Origin: Candidatus Polarisedimenticolia bacterium
GTDB taxonomy: Bacteria; Acidobacteriota; Polarisedimenticolia; Gp22-AA2
Length of the DNA: 37,625 bases
Direction: 5' to 3'
Assembly (NCBI GenBank): GCA_036001465.1
Contig: DASYUH010000071.1
Location: forward strand, 1-37,625
The first letter of the stretch is position 1, and each line of letters starts with the position of its first letter. Under the pieces are notes generated by a model. The model made no database searches. It was not told where the DNA came from and saw nothing but the letters and a program-made list of their open reading frames with translations. A program made the translations under genes and the position numbers. Positions 7,984-18,523 of the stretch are shown piece by piece.

Positions 7984-8439
7984 TCACTCCGTGGTCGCGA
8001 TCCCGCGCCCGTTTTCGAGGGCGGACCGCAACGTGTGCCAAGCGAGCGTCGCGCACTTGACCCGCACGGGAAACTCCTTGACTCCCGAGAACACCACGAG
8101 CTTTCCCAGCGCCGCCTCGTCCGGCGCCGCCGGCTCCCCCGTCAGCAGGCGGTGGAACTGCTGGAACAGCGCCTCGGCCTCGGCGCGCGTCCTGCCCTTC
8201 ATGCTCTCCGTCATCATCGACGCGGACGCCTTGGAGATGGCGCAGCCCGATCCCTGAAAGCGGACGTCCTTCAGGATGCCGTCCTCCATTCGAAGTTCCA
8301 CCGTCACGCGGTCGCCGCACAGCGGATTGAACCCCTCCGCCACGCGGTTCGCCCCGGGCAGCGTCCCGAAATTGCGCGGCTGCCGGTTGTGGTCGAGGAT
8401 GACCTCCTGGTAGAGATCCCCCAGGTCCGGCGCGTTCAC
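7984..8439 (-). CDS. sufU: SufU iron-sulfur cluster assembly protein
   Basis: The 151-residue protein starts at a GTG (8439) whose GTGA overlaps the sufS stop by four bases. The family opening DLYQEVILDHNRQPRNFG follows directly. The zinc or cluster ligands are Cys41 with Asp43 (NPLCGD), Cys66 (GSGCAIS) and Cys129 (VKCATLAWHTL). The roughly 20-residue insertion relative to IscU, between the second and third Cys, is present, identifying SufU rather than IscU. SufU is the zinc-dependent sulfur acceptor for SufS in the SufBCDSU system. No sufE or sufA is seen in the operon, consistent with SufU taking the SufE role. Confidence 0.95.
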   Translation of the reverse strand: MNAPDLGDLYQEVILDHNRQPRNFGTLPGANRVAEGFNPLCGDRVTVELRMEDGILKDVRFQGSGCAISKASASMMTESMKGRTRAEAEALFQQFHRLLTGEPAAPDEAALGKLVVFSGVKEFPVRVKCATLAWHTLRSALENGRGIATTE

Positions 8440-9722
8440 CGGAACACCTCCAGGACCCGGCGGACCCCCGCGGCGAGTGCGTCGACCTCCTCCCGCGTGT
8501 TGTACAGGGCGAACGAGGCGCGCGCGGTCGCCGGCACGCCGAAGCGATCCATCAGCGGCTGCGCGCAGTGGTGCCCCGCGCGGATGGCAATCCCCTCGCG
8601 GTCCAGGATGGTGCCGATGTCGTGCGGGTGGACCCCGTCGACGACGAACGACAGGACGCCGGTCTTCTCCCGGGCGGTGCCCACGAGCCGCACCCGCGGC
8701 AGCGCGGCGATCGACCGCGTGGCATGGGCGAGGACGTCGTCCTCGTGGGCCCGGCAGGCCGCGCGATCGATCGACTCCAGGTAGTCGAGGGCGGCCCCCA
8801 GGCCGATCACCCCCGCGATGTGCGGCGTGCCCGCCTCGAACTTGTGGGGCAGGCGGTTGTAGATCGTCTTCTCGAAGGTGACGGAGGCGATCATGTCGCC
8901 GCCCCCCTGCCAGGGCGGCATCTCCTCGAGCAGCCGCTCCCTGCCGTACAGCACGCCGATGCCGGTCGGTCCGAACACTTTGTGCCCCGACAGGGCGTAG
9001 AAGTCGCAGTCGAGATCCCGCACGTCGATCGTCAGGTGCGGCGCGGCCTGGGCGCCGTCCAGGAGCACCAGGGCGCCGTGCCGGTGGGCCATCTCGACCA
9101 GGCGCTTCACCGGGTTGATGGTGCCCAGGGCGTTGGAGACGTGGGCCATCGACACGAGGCGCGTCCGCGGCCCCAGGAGCTTCTCGAACTCGCCGGTCAG
9201 TAGTTCCCCGTCGTCGCCTATCGGGGCGACGCGCAGGCGCGCCCCCTTCTCCTCGCACAGCATCTGCCAGGGCACGATGTTCGAGTGGTGCTCCATCGCG
9301 GTGATGAGCACCTCGTCCCCCGGCCCGACGCGAGCCCGGCCGCAGCTCTGCGCCACCAGGTTGATCGCCTCGGTCGTGCCGCGCACGAAGACGATCTCGG
9401 CGTCGCGCTCCGCGTTGACGAAGCGCCGCACCTTCGACCGCGCCTCCTCGTAGGCGGCGGTCGCCCGCTCGCTCAGCTGGTGCAGGCCGCGGTGGATGTT
9501 GGAGTTGTCCTGCGTGTAGTAGCGCGCGAGGGCGTCGAGGACGGCCCGCGGCTTCTGCGCCGTGGCGGCGTTGTCGAGATAGATCAGCGGCTTCCCGAAC
9601 ACCTTCTGATCGAGGATCGGGAAGTCCCGGCGCACGCGCCCCACGTCGAACGGCCCCGGCGCGCCGCGGAGATCCGCGCCGCCGCGAGGCCGCGGGGCGC
9701 GCAGGTCGGCCGGGGCCGTCAT
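8436..9722 (-). CDS. sufS: SufS cysteine desulfurase
   Basis: The 428-residue PLP enzyme releases sulfur from L-cysteine as a persulfide for iron-sulfur cluster building. Conserved features are YLDNAATAQKP (48-58), NIHRGLHQLSERAT (75-88), TAMEHHSN (141-148), the PLP Lys248 in ALSGHKVFGPTG and the persulfide Cys386 in RAGHHCAQPL. The group II (SufS-type) RxGHHCA loop is clear. The first about 25 residues are a Pro/Arg/Gly-rich extension. The ATG at 9722 overlaps the sufD stop as ATGA, which supports this start. The stop overlaps the sufU GTG. Confidence 0.95.
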   Translation of the reverse strand: MTAPADLRAPRPRGGADLRGAPGPFDVGRVRRDFPILDQKVFGKPLIYLDNAATAQKPRAVLDALARYYTQDNSNIHRGLHQLSERATAAYEEARSKVRRFVNAERDAEIVFVRGTTEAINLVAQSCGRARVGPGDEVLITAMEHHSNIVPWQMLCEEKGARLRVAPIGDDGELLTGEFEKLLGPRTRLVSMAHVSNALGTINPVKRLVEMAHRHGALVLLDGAQAAPHLTIDVRDLDCDFYALSGHKVFGPTGIGVLYGRERLLEEMPPWQGGGDMIASVTFEKTIYNRLPHKFEAGTPHIAGVIGLGAALDYLESIDRAACRAHEDDVLAHATRSIAALPRVRLVGTAREKTGVLSFVVDGVHPHDIGTILDREGIAIRAGHHCAQPLMDRFGVPATARASFALYNTREEVDALAAGVRRVLEVFR

Positions 9723-11074
9723 GGCTCCACCCCGGCGCCGTGCCCCTTGCGGAGCCTGGTGAACAGCAGGCACTCCAGCCCGGCGCGCAGCGGCTCGATC
9801 CGCATCCCGCGGATCACCTCGCTGACGAACGCCTGGATGAGCAGGTTGCGGGCGGTCTCCTCGCTGAGGGCGCGGGTCCTGAGATAGAACATCGCATCCT
9901 CGTCGATCTGGCCGATGGTCGCGCCGTGCGTGCACTTGACGTCGTCGGCGAGGATCTGGAGGCGCGGCGTCGAGTCGACCAGGGCCTCCTCCGAGACCAG
10001 CAGGTTCCTGTTCGTCTGGTGGGCGTCGCTCTTCTGGGCGTCCTGGCGCACGATGATCGTCCCGTCGAACACGCCGCGCGAGCGGTCGTCCAGGACCCCC
10101 TTGTACAGCTCGTGGCTGGTGCAGTGCGGGCTGGCATGATCGATCAGCGTGTGGTTGTCGACGTGCTGCGATCCGCCGGTGATGTACAGCCCGTCCAGCC
10201 TCACCTCGCCGCCGTCCGCGCCGAGGAGGACGTGCGTGTCGCTGCGCGCCAGCTCCGCGCCCAGGGAGATGTTCCAGGAGGCCACCCGGGCATACCGCCC
10301 CAGGTCGGCCTGCACGCGGGCGACGTGGAAGGCGCGCCCGCTCTCGCGCTGCAGCTTGTAGTGATCGACGGCGGCGTCCTCCCCCGCGACGATCTCGGTC
10401 ACCGCGTCGGTGAAGTACTGATCGTGGCGCGGCCCGACGTAGCTCTCGATCAGCGCGGCGCGGCTCCCCTTGCCGGCCAGGACCAGGTTGCGCGGGTACG
10501 ACACCACCGGCCGGCCCGCCGCGGCGGTGATGAACAGGAGGTGAATCGGCTCCTCGACCACGACACCGTCCGGGATCCGGACGAACACGCCGTCCTGCAT
10601 GAACGCGGTGTTGAGCGCCGCGAACGGGTGCCCCTCGACGCCGGCGTGGCGCCCCAGGTGGGGCTCGATCTCGTCCCGCCGCGACTCGAGCGCCGCCGAC
10701 AGCGGCTCGATCACGACGCCGGCGGGAAGCGGCCGCAGGCGCGACAGCTTCGCGGCATAGTGCCCGTTGACGAAGACCAGGTGCGTGCACTCCCAGGGCT
10801 CGAAGGTGTACCGCCCGATCTCGTCGGCCGTGAAGCCGTTGGCGGTGCCGGCCGACTCCGTCATGAACGGGACCTTCAGGATCGGCAGGATGCCGGTCTT
10901 GCGCCACTCCTCCTGGCGAGGTGTGGGGAAGCCGGCGGCCGCGAAGCGCCCCAGAGCACCCCGCCGCAGATCCTGAGTCCAGGAGCGCCGGTGCGCGGGC
11001 GACTCCACCTCGAGGCGCGCGAAGTCCCCCAGGTAGCGCTCCTTCGCTTCGTCCAGCAGGCTCCGTTCGGCCAT
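9719..11074 (-). CDS. sufD: SufD, SUF scaffold subunit
   Basis: The 451-residue protein has the SufB/SufD beta-helix fold. Its N-terminal region includes GFPTPRQEEWRKTGI, the classic SufD signature (FPTxRxExWxxT). It continues through the repetitive beta-helix to a C-terminal CTHGATIGQIDEDAMFYLRTRAL segment shared with SufB. The His in CTHGAT corresponds to the conserved cluster-assembly histidine. SufD pairs with SufB and SufC to form the scaffold on which the cluster is built. It is co-directional with sufC (23-base gap) and overlaps sufS by four bases. Confidence 0.93.
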   Translation of the reverse strand: MAERSLLDEAKERYLGDFARLEVESPAHRRSWTQDLRRGALGRFAAAGFPTPRQEEWRKTGILPILKVPFMTESAGTANGFTADEIGRYTFEPWECTHLVFVNGHYAAKLSRLRPLPAGVVIEPLSAALESRRDEIEPHLGRHAGVEGHPFAALNTAFMQDGVFVRIPDGVVVEEPIHLLFITAAAGRPVVSYPRNLVLAGKGSRAALIESYVGPRHDQYFTDAVTEIVAGEDAAVDHYKLQRESGRAFHVARVQADLGRYARVASWNISLGAELARSDTHVLLGADGGEVRLDGLYITGGSQHVDNHTLIDHASPHCTSHELYKGVLDDRSRGVFDGTIIVRQDAQKSDAHQTNRNLLVSEEALVDSTPRLQILADDVKCTHGATIGQIDEDAMFYLRTRALSEETARNLLIQAFVSEVIRGMRIEPLRAGLECLLFTRLRKGHGAGVEP

Positions 11075-11097
11075 GGCTCCCTCCGCGTTCCCGGGGC

Positions 11098-11877
<780 letters not shown>

Positions 11878-11912
11878 GCGTGTCTCCCCGTCTCCCGCTG
11901 CGATGCGATCGA

Positions 11913-13360
<1,448 letters not shown>

Positions 13361-13361
<1 letters not shown>

Positions 13362-13885
13362 CACCGGCCTCCCTGCCCGCAGTCGACGCAGTGGTTCGCC
13401 GCGGCCCCCGAGGCGCAGGCGACCGGCGCCCTTTCGTCGAGGACCGCGTGCATCTTCTTCTCCGTGCTGACGAGCTCGGAGAGCATGGTCCGGCGCAGGA
13501 CCCTGTCGAGCAGCACCTCCAGGACGCCCCACAGGGAGCGGATGGAGCAGTCCCCCATGTGGGTGCAGATCTTGCGATCCCCGGAATGCCTCTCGCAGTA
13601 GTCCGTGTCGTACAGCCGGCCGCCGCCGAGCGCCGCCAGGACCTCGGCCACGCTGGTCTGGCCGGCGCTTCGCGTCAGGGAGTAGCCCCCCATCCGTCCG
13701 AGGACGCTCTTGACCAGCCCCGCCTTGCGCAGGGTGCGGATGAGCTTCGCCACGTGCGGCACGGTCAGCCCCTCTTCCCTGGCGATCTCGCCAAGGGTGA
13801 CCGGCGCGGCCGGGCCGCTCGCCTGGCGGCGGGCGATGTGCAGGATGCACCTGAGTCCGTATTCTTCCTGGGCGGTGACTTTCAC
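13361..13885 (-). CDS. Rrf2-family iron-sulfur regulator of the SUF operon
   Basis: Chosen start GTG 13885 gives the family N-terminus (V/M)[18 protein letters not shown] and has a GGGGGAG site about 8 bases upstream. A longer reading from 13963 runs into the promoter. The 174-residue protein has a winged helix (residues about 1-80) and a cluster loop with Cys97, Cys107 and Cys113 (DYCERH...[10 protein letters not shown]), the IscR/SufR-type [2Fe-2S] ligands. The C-terminal tail adds Cys157, Cys166 and Cys169 (HCVDCGQGG), which is not standard. It likely senses cluster status and controls its own operon, whose first gene it is; this is inferred from family and position. Confidence 0.88.
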
Positions 13886-13934
13886 GTTCGTAACTCCCCC
13901 GGCCTTCCGGACAAGCGCTCGGCCGGCGACAGTC

Positions 13935-13963
13935 AGTCTATTAAATATGTACTTATATGTCAA
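13935..13963 (-). promoter_or_regulatory. SUF operon promoter with candidate Rrf2 operator
   Basis: On the minus strand TTGACA (13963-13958) and TAGACT (13940-13935) are separated by 17 bases. The start would be near 13929, leaving a leader of about 44 bases before the GTG at 13885. The spacer holds an AT-rich imperfect dyad, 13945-13958 (ATAT flanks around GTAC). That is a plausible operator for the encoded Rrf2 protein, since Rrf2 regulators commonly bind AT-rich dyads overlapping their own promoters. Confidence 0.65.
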
Positions 13964-13964
13964 C

Positions 13965-13970
13965 TATAAT
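13965..13970 (+). promoter_or_regulatory. -10 box of a possible divergent promoter for the heme operon
   Basis: A perfect TATAAT lies on the plus strand immediately beside the SUF promoter. Its -35 partner is weak (TTAAAT at 13941-13946, 18-base spacing), which would suit an activated promoter. A start near 13977 leaves a leader of about 80 bases before hemDE. The two start regions share the same AT-rich block, so one regulator could affect both. Confidence 0.4.
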
Positions 13971-14058
13971 CTCGGCCGAACGCGGCGGCGGCGCAAGGGC
14001 TATTTGGTAGGATGGCGCGGGGGTCGGGCCTTTCGGCGCGGCTCCCGGGGGGTGGGGA

Positions 14059-16086
14059 ATGTCCGGAACCACTCAGGATGTCAAAGGGTTCGACGGCCTT
14101 CGGGTCGGGGCGTTCGAGAGCCGCCTGGCGGCCGAGATGTCGCGCCTGATCGAGAGCCACGGCGGCCGGCCGCTGGTCGCCCCTTCCATGCGGGAGATCC
14201 CCCTGGAGGAGAATCACGAGGCGCTGGCGTTCGGCGAGAAGCTCCTGGCGGGCGAGTTCGATCTCCTGATCCTGCTGACCGGTGTCGGGCTCAAGACCCT
14301 CGTGCAGGCGCTCGAGGTGCGTCATCCACGGGACCGCATCTTGGAGAGCCTTGGCAGAATGCAACGCGTCTGCCGCGGACCGAAGCCGGTCGCGGCCCTG
14401 CGATCGATGGGGCTCGAGCCGGGCATCACCGTTCCCGAGCCGAACACCTGGCTCGAGATCCTCAAGACCCTGGACGAGCGGGCCCCGGTCGCCGGACGGC
14501 GGGTGGCGGTGCAAGAATACGGCATCAGCAACCTCGAGCTTCTGCAGGGGCTCAAGGAACGCGGCGCCGTGGTGACGCGCGTCCCGGTGTATCGCTGGGC
14601 GCTGCCGCTCGACGTCGCGCCGCTCAGGGAGGCGCTCGAGGCCGTGGCCGGCGGCCAGGTCCCCGTGGTCCTGTTCACCAACGCCAACCAGGTGGAAAAC
14701 GTCATGCAGGTCGCCCGCGACGGCGGCCTCGACGAGCGCGTGCGTGCCGCGCTCGCCCGGGGCGTGGTCGCATCGGTCGGGCCGATCGCCAGCGAAAGCC
14801 TGCGCAATCACGGCATCCCGGTCGACCTCGAGCCGTCGCACCCGAAGATGGGGCCGCTCGTGCGCGAGGCGAGCCTGCGCTGCCATGACATTCTGAAGGA
14901 GAAGACGCGCGGCCCTGCCCCGGGCGGACCGGGAGGCGGGGGATCGACCGGGCGTGCAACCGGGCCGTCACGGGGACCGGGAGGTGCCGGAGGGGCGCGG
15001 TCGGCCGCCGCTGCCGTCCCTGCGCGAGGCGCGGCGCAGGCGGGCCGGGAGAAGGACGCGCTGCGTGACAGCCCGTTCATGCGGGCCTGCCGCCGCGAGC
15101 CGGTCCGCGTGACTCCGATCTGGCTGATGCGCCAGGCCGGGCGTTACATGCGGGAATATCGACAGGTGCGGGCGCATCGCTCGTTTCTCGAAATCTGCAA
15201 GGACCCGGACCTGGTGACCCAGGTGACCGTGTACGCGGTCGAGCGTCTCCGGGTGGACGCCGCCATCATCTTTGCCGACCTCCTCCTGCCGGTCCTGGGG
15301 ACCGGCCTCCGCCTGGCGTACAACAAAGGGGAGGGGCCGTCGATCGATCCTCCGCTGCGCACTCCGGAGGACGTCGACCGCCTGCGCGAGCCGGATCCCG
15401 AAGAGTCCGTCGGCTTCGTCTTCGAGGCGATCCGCCGCACGCGCCGGGCGTTGCCCCCCGAGGTGCCGCTCCTCGGCTTCGCGGGCGCCCCCTTCACCAT
15501 GGCCTCGTACATGATCGAAGGGGGGGGATCGACGCACTACGTGAAGACCAAGTCGTTCTTCATGAAGGACCCCGGCGCCTGGCACGCCCTCCTGGAGAAG
15601 ATCTCCCGCATCACCATCGGATATCTGGGGGCCCAGATCGCCGCCGGGGCGCAGGCGGTCCAGCTGTTCGACACCTGGGTCGGCTGCCTCGGGCCGGCCG
15701 ACTATCGCGAGTTCGTCCTGCCGCACACGCGGCGCATCGTGCAGGCCATCGCTCCCAGGACGCCGGTCATCCACTTCGGCACGCAGACCGCGAGCCTTCT
15801 CCCGCTGATCCGGGAAGCGGGGGGGGACGTCATCGGCCTCGATTGGCGCGTCGACCTTCTGGAGTGCTGGGACCGGCTGGGCGAGATCGCGGTGCAGGGG
15901 AACCTCGATCCGACCCTGCTCTTCGCGCCGCGTCAGGAGGTCCAGAGGCGGGCCACCGATCTCCTGCGGCGCGTCGGCGGGCGGCCCGGCCACATCTTCA
16001 ACCTGGGGCACGGCATCCTGCCGCACACGCCGCTCGACAATGTCCTGGCCCTGGTGGACGCCGTGCACGAATGGGGAGGCGCCTGA
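14059..16086 (+). CDS. hemDE: HemD-HemE fusion: uroporphyrinogen-III synthase / uroporphyrinogen decarboxylase
   Basis: The 675-residue protein joins two consecutive heme enzymes. Residues about 12-284 are a HemD domain (opening FDGLRVGAFESRLAAEM, with LILLTGVG and later FTNANQVENVM), which cyclises hydroxymethylbilane to uroporphyrinogen III. Residues about 285-335 are a Gly/Pro/Ala/Arg-rich low-complexity linker. Residues about 336-675 are a full HemE domain with WLMRQAGRYMREYR, the Asp in IIFADLLLP, GFAGAPFTMASYMIEGG and the C-terminal FNLGHGILPHTP; HemE decarboxylates the product to coproporphyrinogen III. The ATG at 14059 has a G-rich Shine-Dalgarno (GGGGGTGGGGA). hemH follows after two bases. 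The fusion could channel or co-regulate the two steps; whether the chain is cleaved is unknown. Confidence 0.93.
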   Translation: MSGTTQDVKGFDGLRVGAFESRLAAEMSRLIESHGGRPLVAPSMREIPLEENHEALAFGEKLLAGEFDLLILLTGVGLKTLVQALEVRHPRDRILESLGRMQRVCRGPKPVAALRSMGLEPGITVPEPNTWLEILKTLDERAPVAGRRVAVQEYGISNLELLQGLKERGAVVTRVPVYRWALPLDVAPLREALEAVAGGQVPVVLFTNANQVENVMQVARDGGLDERVRAALARGVVASVGPIASESLRNHGIPVDLEPSHPKMGPLVREASLRCHDILKEKTRGPAPGGPGGGGSTGRATGPSRGPGGAGGARSAAAAVPARGAAQAGREKDALRDSPFMRACRREPVRVTPIWLMRQAGRYMREYRQVRAHRSFLEICKDPDLVTQVTVYAVERLRVDAAIIFADLLLPVLGTGLRLAYNKGEGPSIDPPLRTPEDVDRLREPDPEESVGFVFEAIRRTRRALPPEVPLLGFAGAPFTMASYMIEGGGSTHYVKTKSFFMKDPGAWHALLEKISRITIGYLGAQIAAGAQAVQLFDTWVGCLGPADYREFVLPHTRRIVQAIAPRTPVIHFGTQTASLLPLIREAGGDVIGLDWRVDLLECWDRLGEIAVQGNLDPTLLFAPRQEVQRRATDLLRRVGGRPGHIFNLGHGILPHTPLDNVLALVDAVHEWGGA

Positions 16087-16088
16087 GG

Positions 16089-17033
16089 ATGGCGGCGTCC
16101 GGCGGGACGGGGCACGACGCGGTCCTGCTCCTCGCCTTCGGCGGACCGGTCGGGCCCCGGGACGTCCGGCCGTTCCTCGACAACGTCCTCCGTGGCAAGC
16201 CGATCCCGAAGGAGCGCTACGAAGAGGTCGTGAGGCACTACGAAGAGGTCGGCGGGGCCTCCCCTCTCAACCGGCTGACCTTCGCGCAGGCCGAAGGGCT
16301 CCGGGATCTCCTGGCGCGCGACGGGCCGGGCCTGCCGGTCTACGTCGGCATGCGCCACTGGGAGCCGTTCATCGCCGAGACGCTGACCGCGATGGCCCGG
16401 GAGGGCCGGCGCCGCGCGGTCGGCATCGTGCTGGCGGCCCACCGGTCGGCGGTTTCCTGGGACGCCTACCTCGACGCGGTGGCCGAGGCGCGAAATAGGC
16501 TCGGGGCGGAGGCGCCGGAGATCGACTTTGTCCCCCCCTGGTCCGACCATCCCCTGTTCATCGAGGCGCTCGCGGCGCGCACGCTCGAGGCGCTCGACCG
16601 CGTTCCGGCGGATCGGCGGGCGGGGGCCAGCCTGGTGTTCACGGCCCACAGCATCCCGATCGCGATGTCGGCAGCGGCCGGCTACGCCGAGGGACTGGCG
16701 CGCACCGGGACCGGGGTCGCGGAACGCCTCGGGATCCGGGCCTGGTCCCTGGCGTACACCAGCCGCAGCGGGAACCCGAGGGATCCCTGGCTGGAGCCGG
16801 ATGTCGGCGAGGCGCTCCAGGGGCTCCGGCGCGGCGGCTCCCGCGACGTCGTCCTGTCGCCGATCGGATTCCTCACCGACCACGTCGAGGTGCTGTACGA
16901 CCTGGACGTCGCCGCGCGCCGGGTTGCCGGGGAGCTCGGACTCGGCTTCTTCCGCGCCGGGACCGCGGGCGACCACCCGGCCTTCCTGCAGCTGCTTCGG
17001 GCCCTGGTGCGCGACGTGATCGCCCGGGCATGA
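16089..17033 (+). CDS. hemH: Ferrochelatase
   Basis: The protein of about 314 residues inserts Fe2+ into a porphyrin. Conserved features are AVLLLAFGGP (11-20), PLNRLT, YVGMRHWEPFI (85-95), the catalytic His187 in FTAHSIP and Glu268 in FLTDHVEVLYDLD. The chosen ATG at 16089 lies two bases after the hemDE stop; an in-frame ATG at 16071 inside hemDE would add six residues and cannot be excluded. The stop overlaps the hemY ATG by four bases. Whether the substrate is protoporphyrin or coproporphyrin cannot be decided, because no hemN, cgoN or chdC/hemQ gene is in the window. Confidence 0.93.
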   Translation: MAASGGTGHDAVLLLAFGGPVGPRDVRPFLDNVLRGKPIPKERYEEVVRHYEEVGGASPLNRLTFAQAEGLRDLLARDGPGLPVYVGMRHWEPFIAETLTAMAREGRRRAVGIVLAAHRSAVSWDAYLDAVAEARNRLGAEAPEIDFVPPWSDHPLFIEALAARTLEALDRVPADRRAGASLVFTAHSIPIAMSAAAGYAEGLARTGTGVAERLGIRAWSLAYTSRSGNPRDPWLEPDVGEALQGLRRGGSRDVVLSPIGFLTDHVEVLYDLDVAARRVAGELGLGFFRAGTAGDHPAFLQLLRALVRDVIARA

Positions 17034-18523
17034 CCTCCGGGCCGGCGACGGCGGCAGGGGAACGCCTCCGGGTGGTGATCGCCGGGGCCGGAATCGCGGG
17101 GCTGGCCTGCGCCCATCGGTTCCTCGCCGTCGCCCGCGAGCGCTCCGTCCCGCTCGAGCTGACCGTCCTCGAGGCCGCGGATCGCGCCGGAGGGGTGATC
17201 GTCACCGAGCGGATCGACGGCTGCCTCGTCGAGGGGGGCCCCGACTGCTTCGTCTCCGACCGGCCTTGGGGGATCGACCTGTGCCGCCGCGCCGGCCTGG
17301 CGGACGAGATCGTCGGCACGGGCCAGCAGCATCGCCGCTCGTTCATTTTAAGGAGCGGGCGGCTTCTCCCCATCCCGGAGGGTTATCAGCTCCTCGCCCC
17401 CAGCCGCCTCTTGCCGTTCGCCGCCACGCGGATCCTCGGCGTGGCCGGGAAGCTCCGGGCCGCGTGCGATCTGGTCCTGCCGCGCGGGCCCGCGGTCGAG
17501 GACGAGAGCCTCGCGTCGTTCGTCAGGCGCCGCTTCGGCCGGGAGACCCTGGAGCGTCTGGCGCAGCCGCTCCTCGCCGGCATCTACAACGCCGATCCCG
17601 AGAGCCTGAGCCTGCGCGCCACGATGCCGCGCTTCCTGGAGCTGGAGCGGCTCCATCGGAGCGTCATCCTGGGGCTCATGCAGGCGCGGCGCCGCGCCCC
17701 GGCGCCCGCGCGCACGGGCGTGAGCGGGGCGCGCTACTCCCTCTTCGTCACGATCAGGAGCGGCCTGCAGACCCTCACCGATCGCCTGGCCACGACCCTG
17801 CCCACAGGCGCTTTGCGTCTCGGAGCCCAGGTGGCGCGCCTCGATCCCGGCGATCGGATCGCGGAGGGGGGACAGGCGGGAGGGGCCGCGGGGCGCTGGC
17901 GCGTGACCACGTACCGGGGGGATTCGTTCGCGGCCGACGCGGTCGTCCTGGCGATGCCGGCCTGCGCCGCCGCGCTCCTGGTGCGGCCGTTCGACCCCGA
18001 CCTCGGCGGCCTGCTGGCGGAGCTGCGGTACGGCGGGGCCGCCACGGTCAGCGTGGCGTATCGCCGCGCCGACGTCCCCCACCCGCTCGACGGCTTCGGT
18101 TTCGTGGTGCCGCGCTGCGAAGGGCGCCGTCTCGTCGCCTGCTCGTTCAGCCACGTCAAGTTCCCGGATCGGGCTCCCGAGGGAATCGTCCTCCTGCGCG
18201 CCTTCCTCGACGGCCGGACCGCCGGGGAGTCCGGTGCTCCGGACCTCGAGCGGATCGTGCGCGACGAGCTGCGCGACATCCTGGGGATCACCGCCCCGCC
18301 CCGGTTCGTCCGGAGCTTCGTCTACCCGCGCTCCATGGCGCAGTACGAGGTCGGCCACCTCGCGAAGGTCGCGGCCATCGAGGCGGGCGCGGCGCGACAC
18401 GCCGGATTCGCCCTGGCCGGAAACGGCCTGCGGGGGGTCGGCCTCCCCGACTGCGCGCGCAGCGGCGAAGCGGCCGCCGACGGCATCCTGGCCCGGGCCG
18501 GAGTGGTATCCTTGGCGCCGTGA
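17030..18523 (+). CDS. hemY: HemY-type protoporphyrinogen/coproporphyrinogen oxidase
   Basis: The 497-residue FAD-dependent oxidase opens with the dinucleotide-binding motif VVIAGAGIAGLACAHRF. It continues with LEAADRAGGVIVTERIDGCLVEGGPDCF, the HemY-family signature around the FAD ribose. The C-terminal FAD segment FALAGNGLRGVGLPDCARSGEAAAD is intact. It removes six electrons from the porphyrinogen, using O2 in characterised members. The ATG overlaps the hemH stop (ATGA), and the stop overlaps the next gene's GTG, so hemDE, hemH and hemY form one translationally coupled unit. The exact substrate depends on which terminal heme branch the organism uses. Confidence 0.92.
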   Translation: MTSGPATAAGERLRVVIAGAGIAGLACAHRFLAVARERSVPLELTVLEAADRAGGVIVTERIDGCLVEGGPDCFVSDRPWGIDLCRRAGLADEIVGTGQQHRRSFILRSGRLLPIPEGYQLLAPSRLLPFAATRILGVAGKLRAACDLVLPRGPAVEDESLASFVRRRFGRETLERLAQPLLAGIYNADPESLSLRATMPRFLELERLHRSVILGLMQARRRAPAPARTGVSGARYSLFVTIRSGLQTLTDRLATTLPTGALRLGAQVARLDPGDRIAEGGQAGGAAGRWRVTTYRGDSFAADAVVLAMPACAAALLVRPFDPDLGGLLAELRYGGAATVSVAYRRADVPHPLDGFGFVVPRCEGRRLVACSFSHVKFPDRAPEGIVLLRAFLDGRTAGESGAPDLERIVRDELRDILGITAPPRFVRSFVYPRSMAQYEVGHLAKVAAIEAGAARHAGFALAGNGLRGVGLPDCARSGEAAADGILARAGVVSLAP

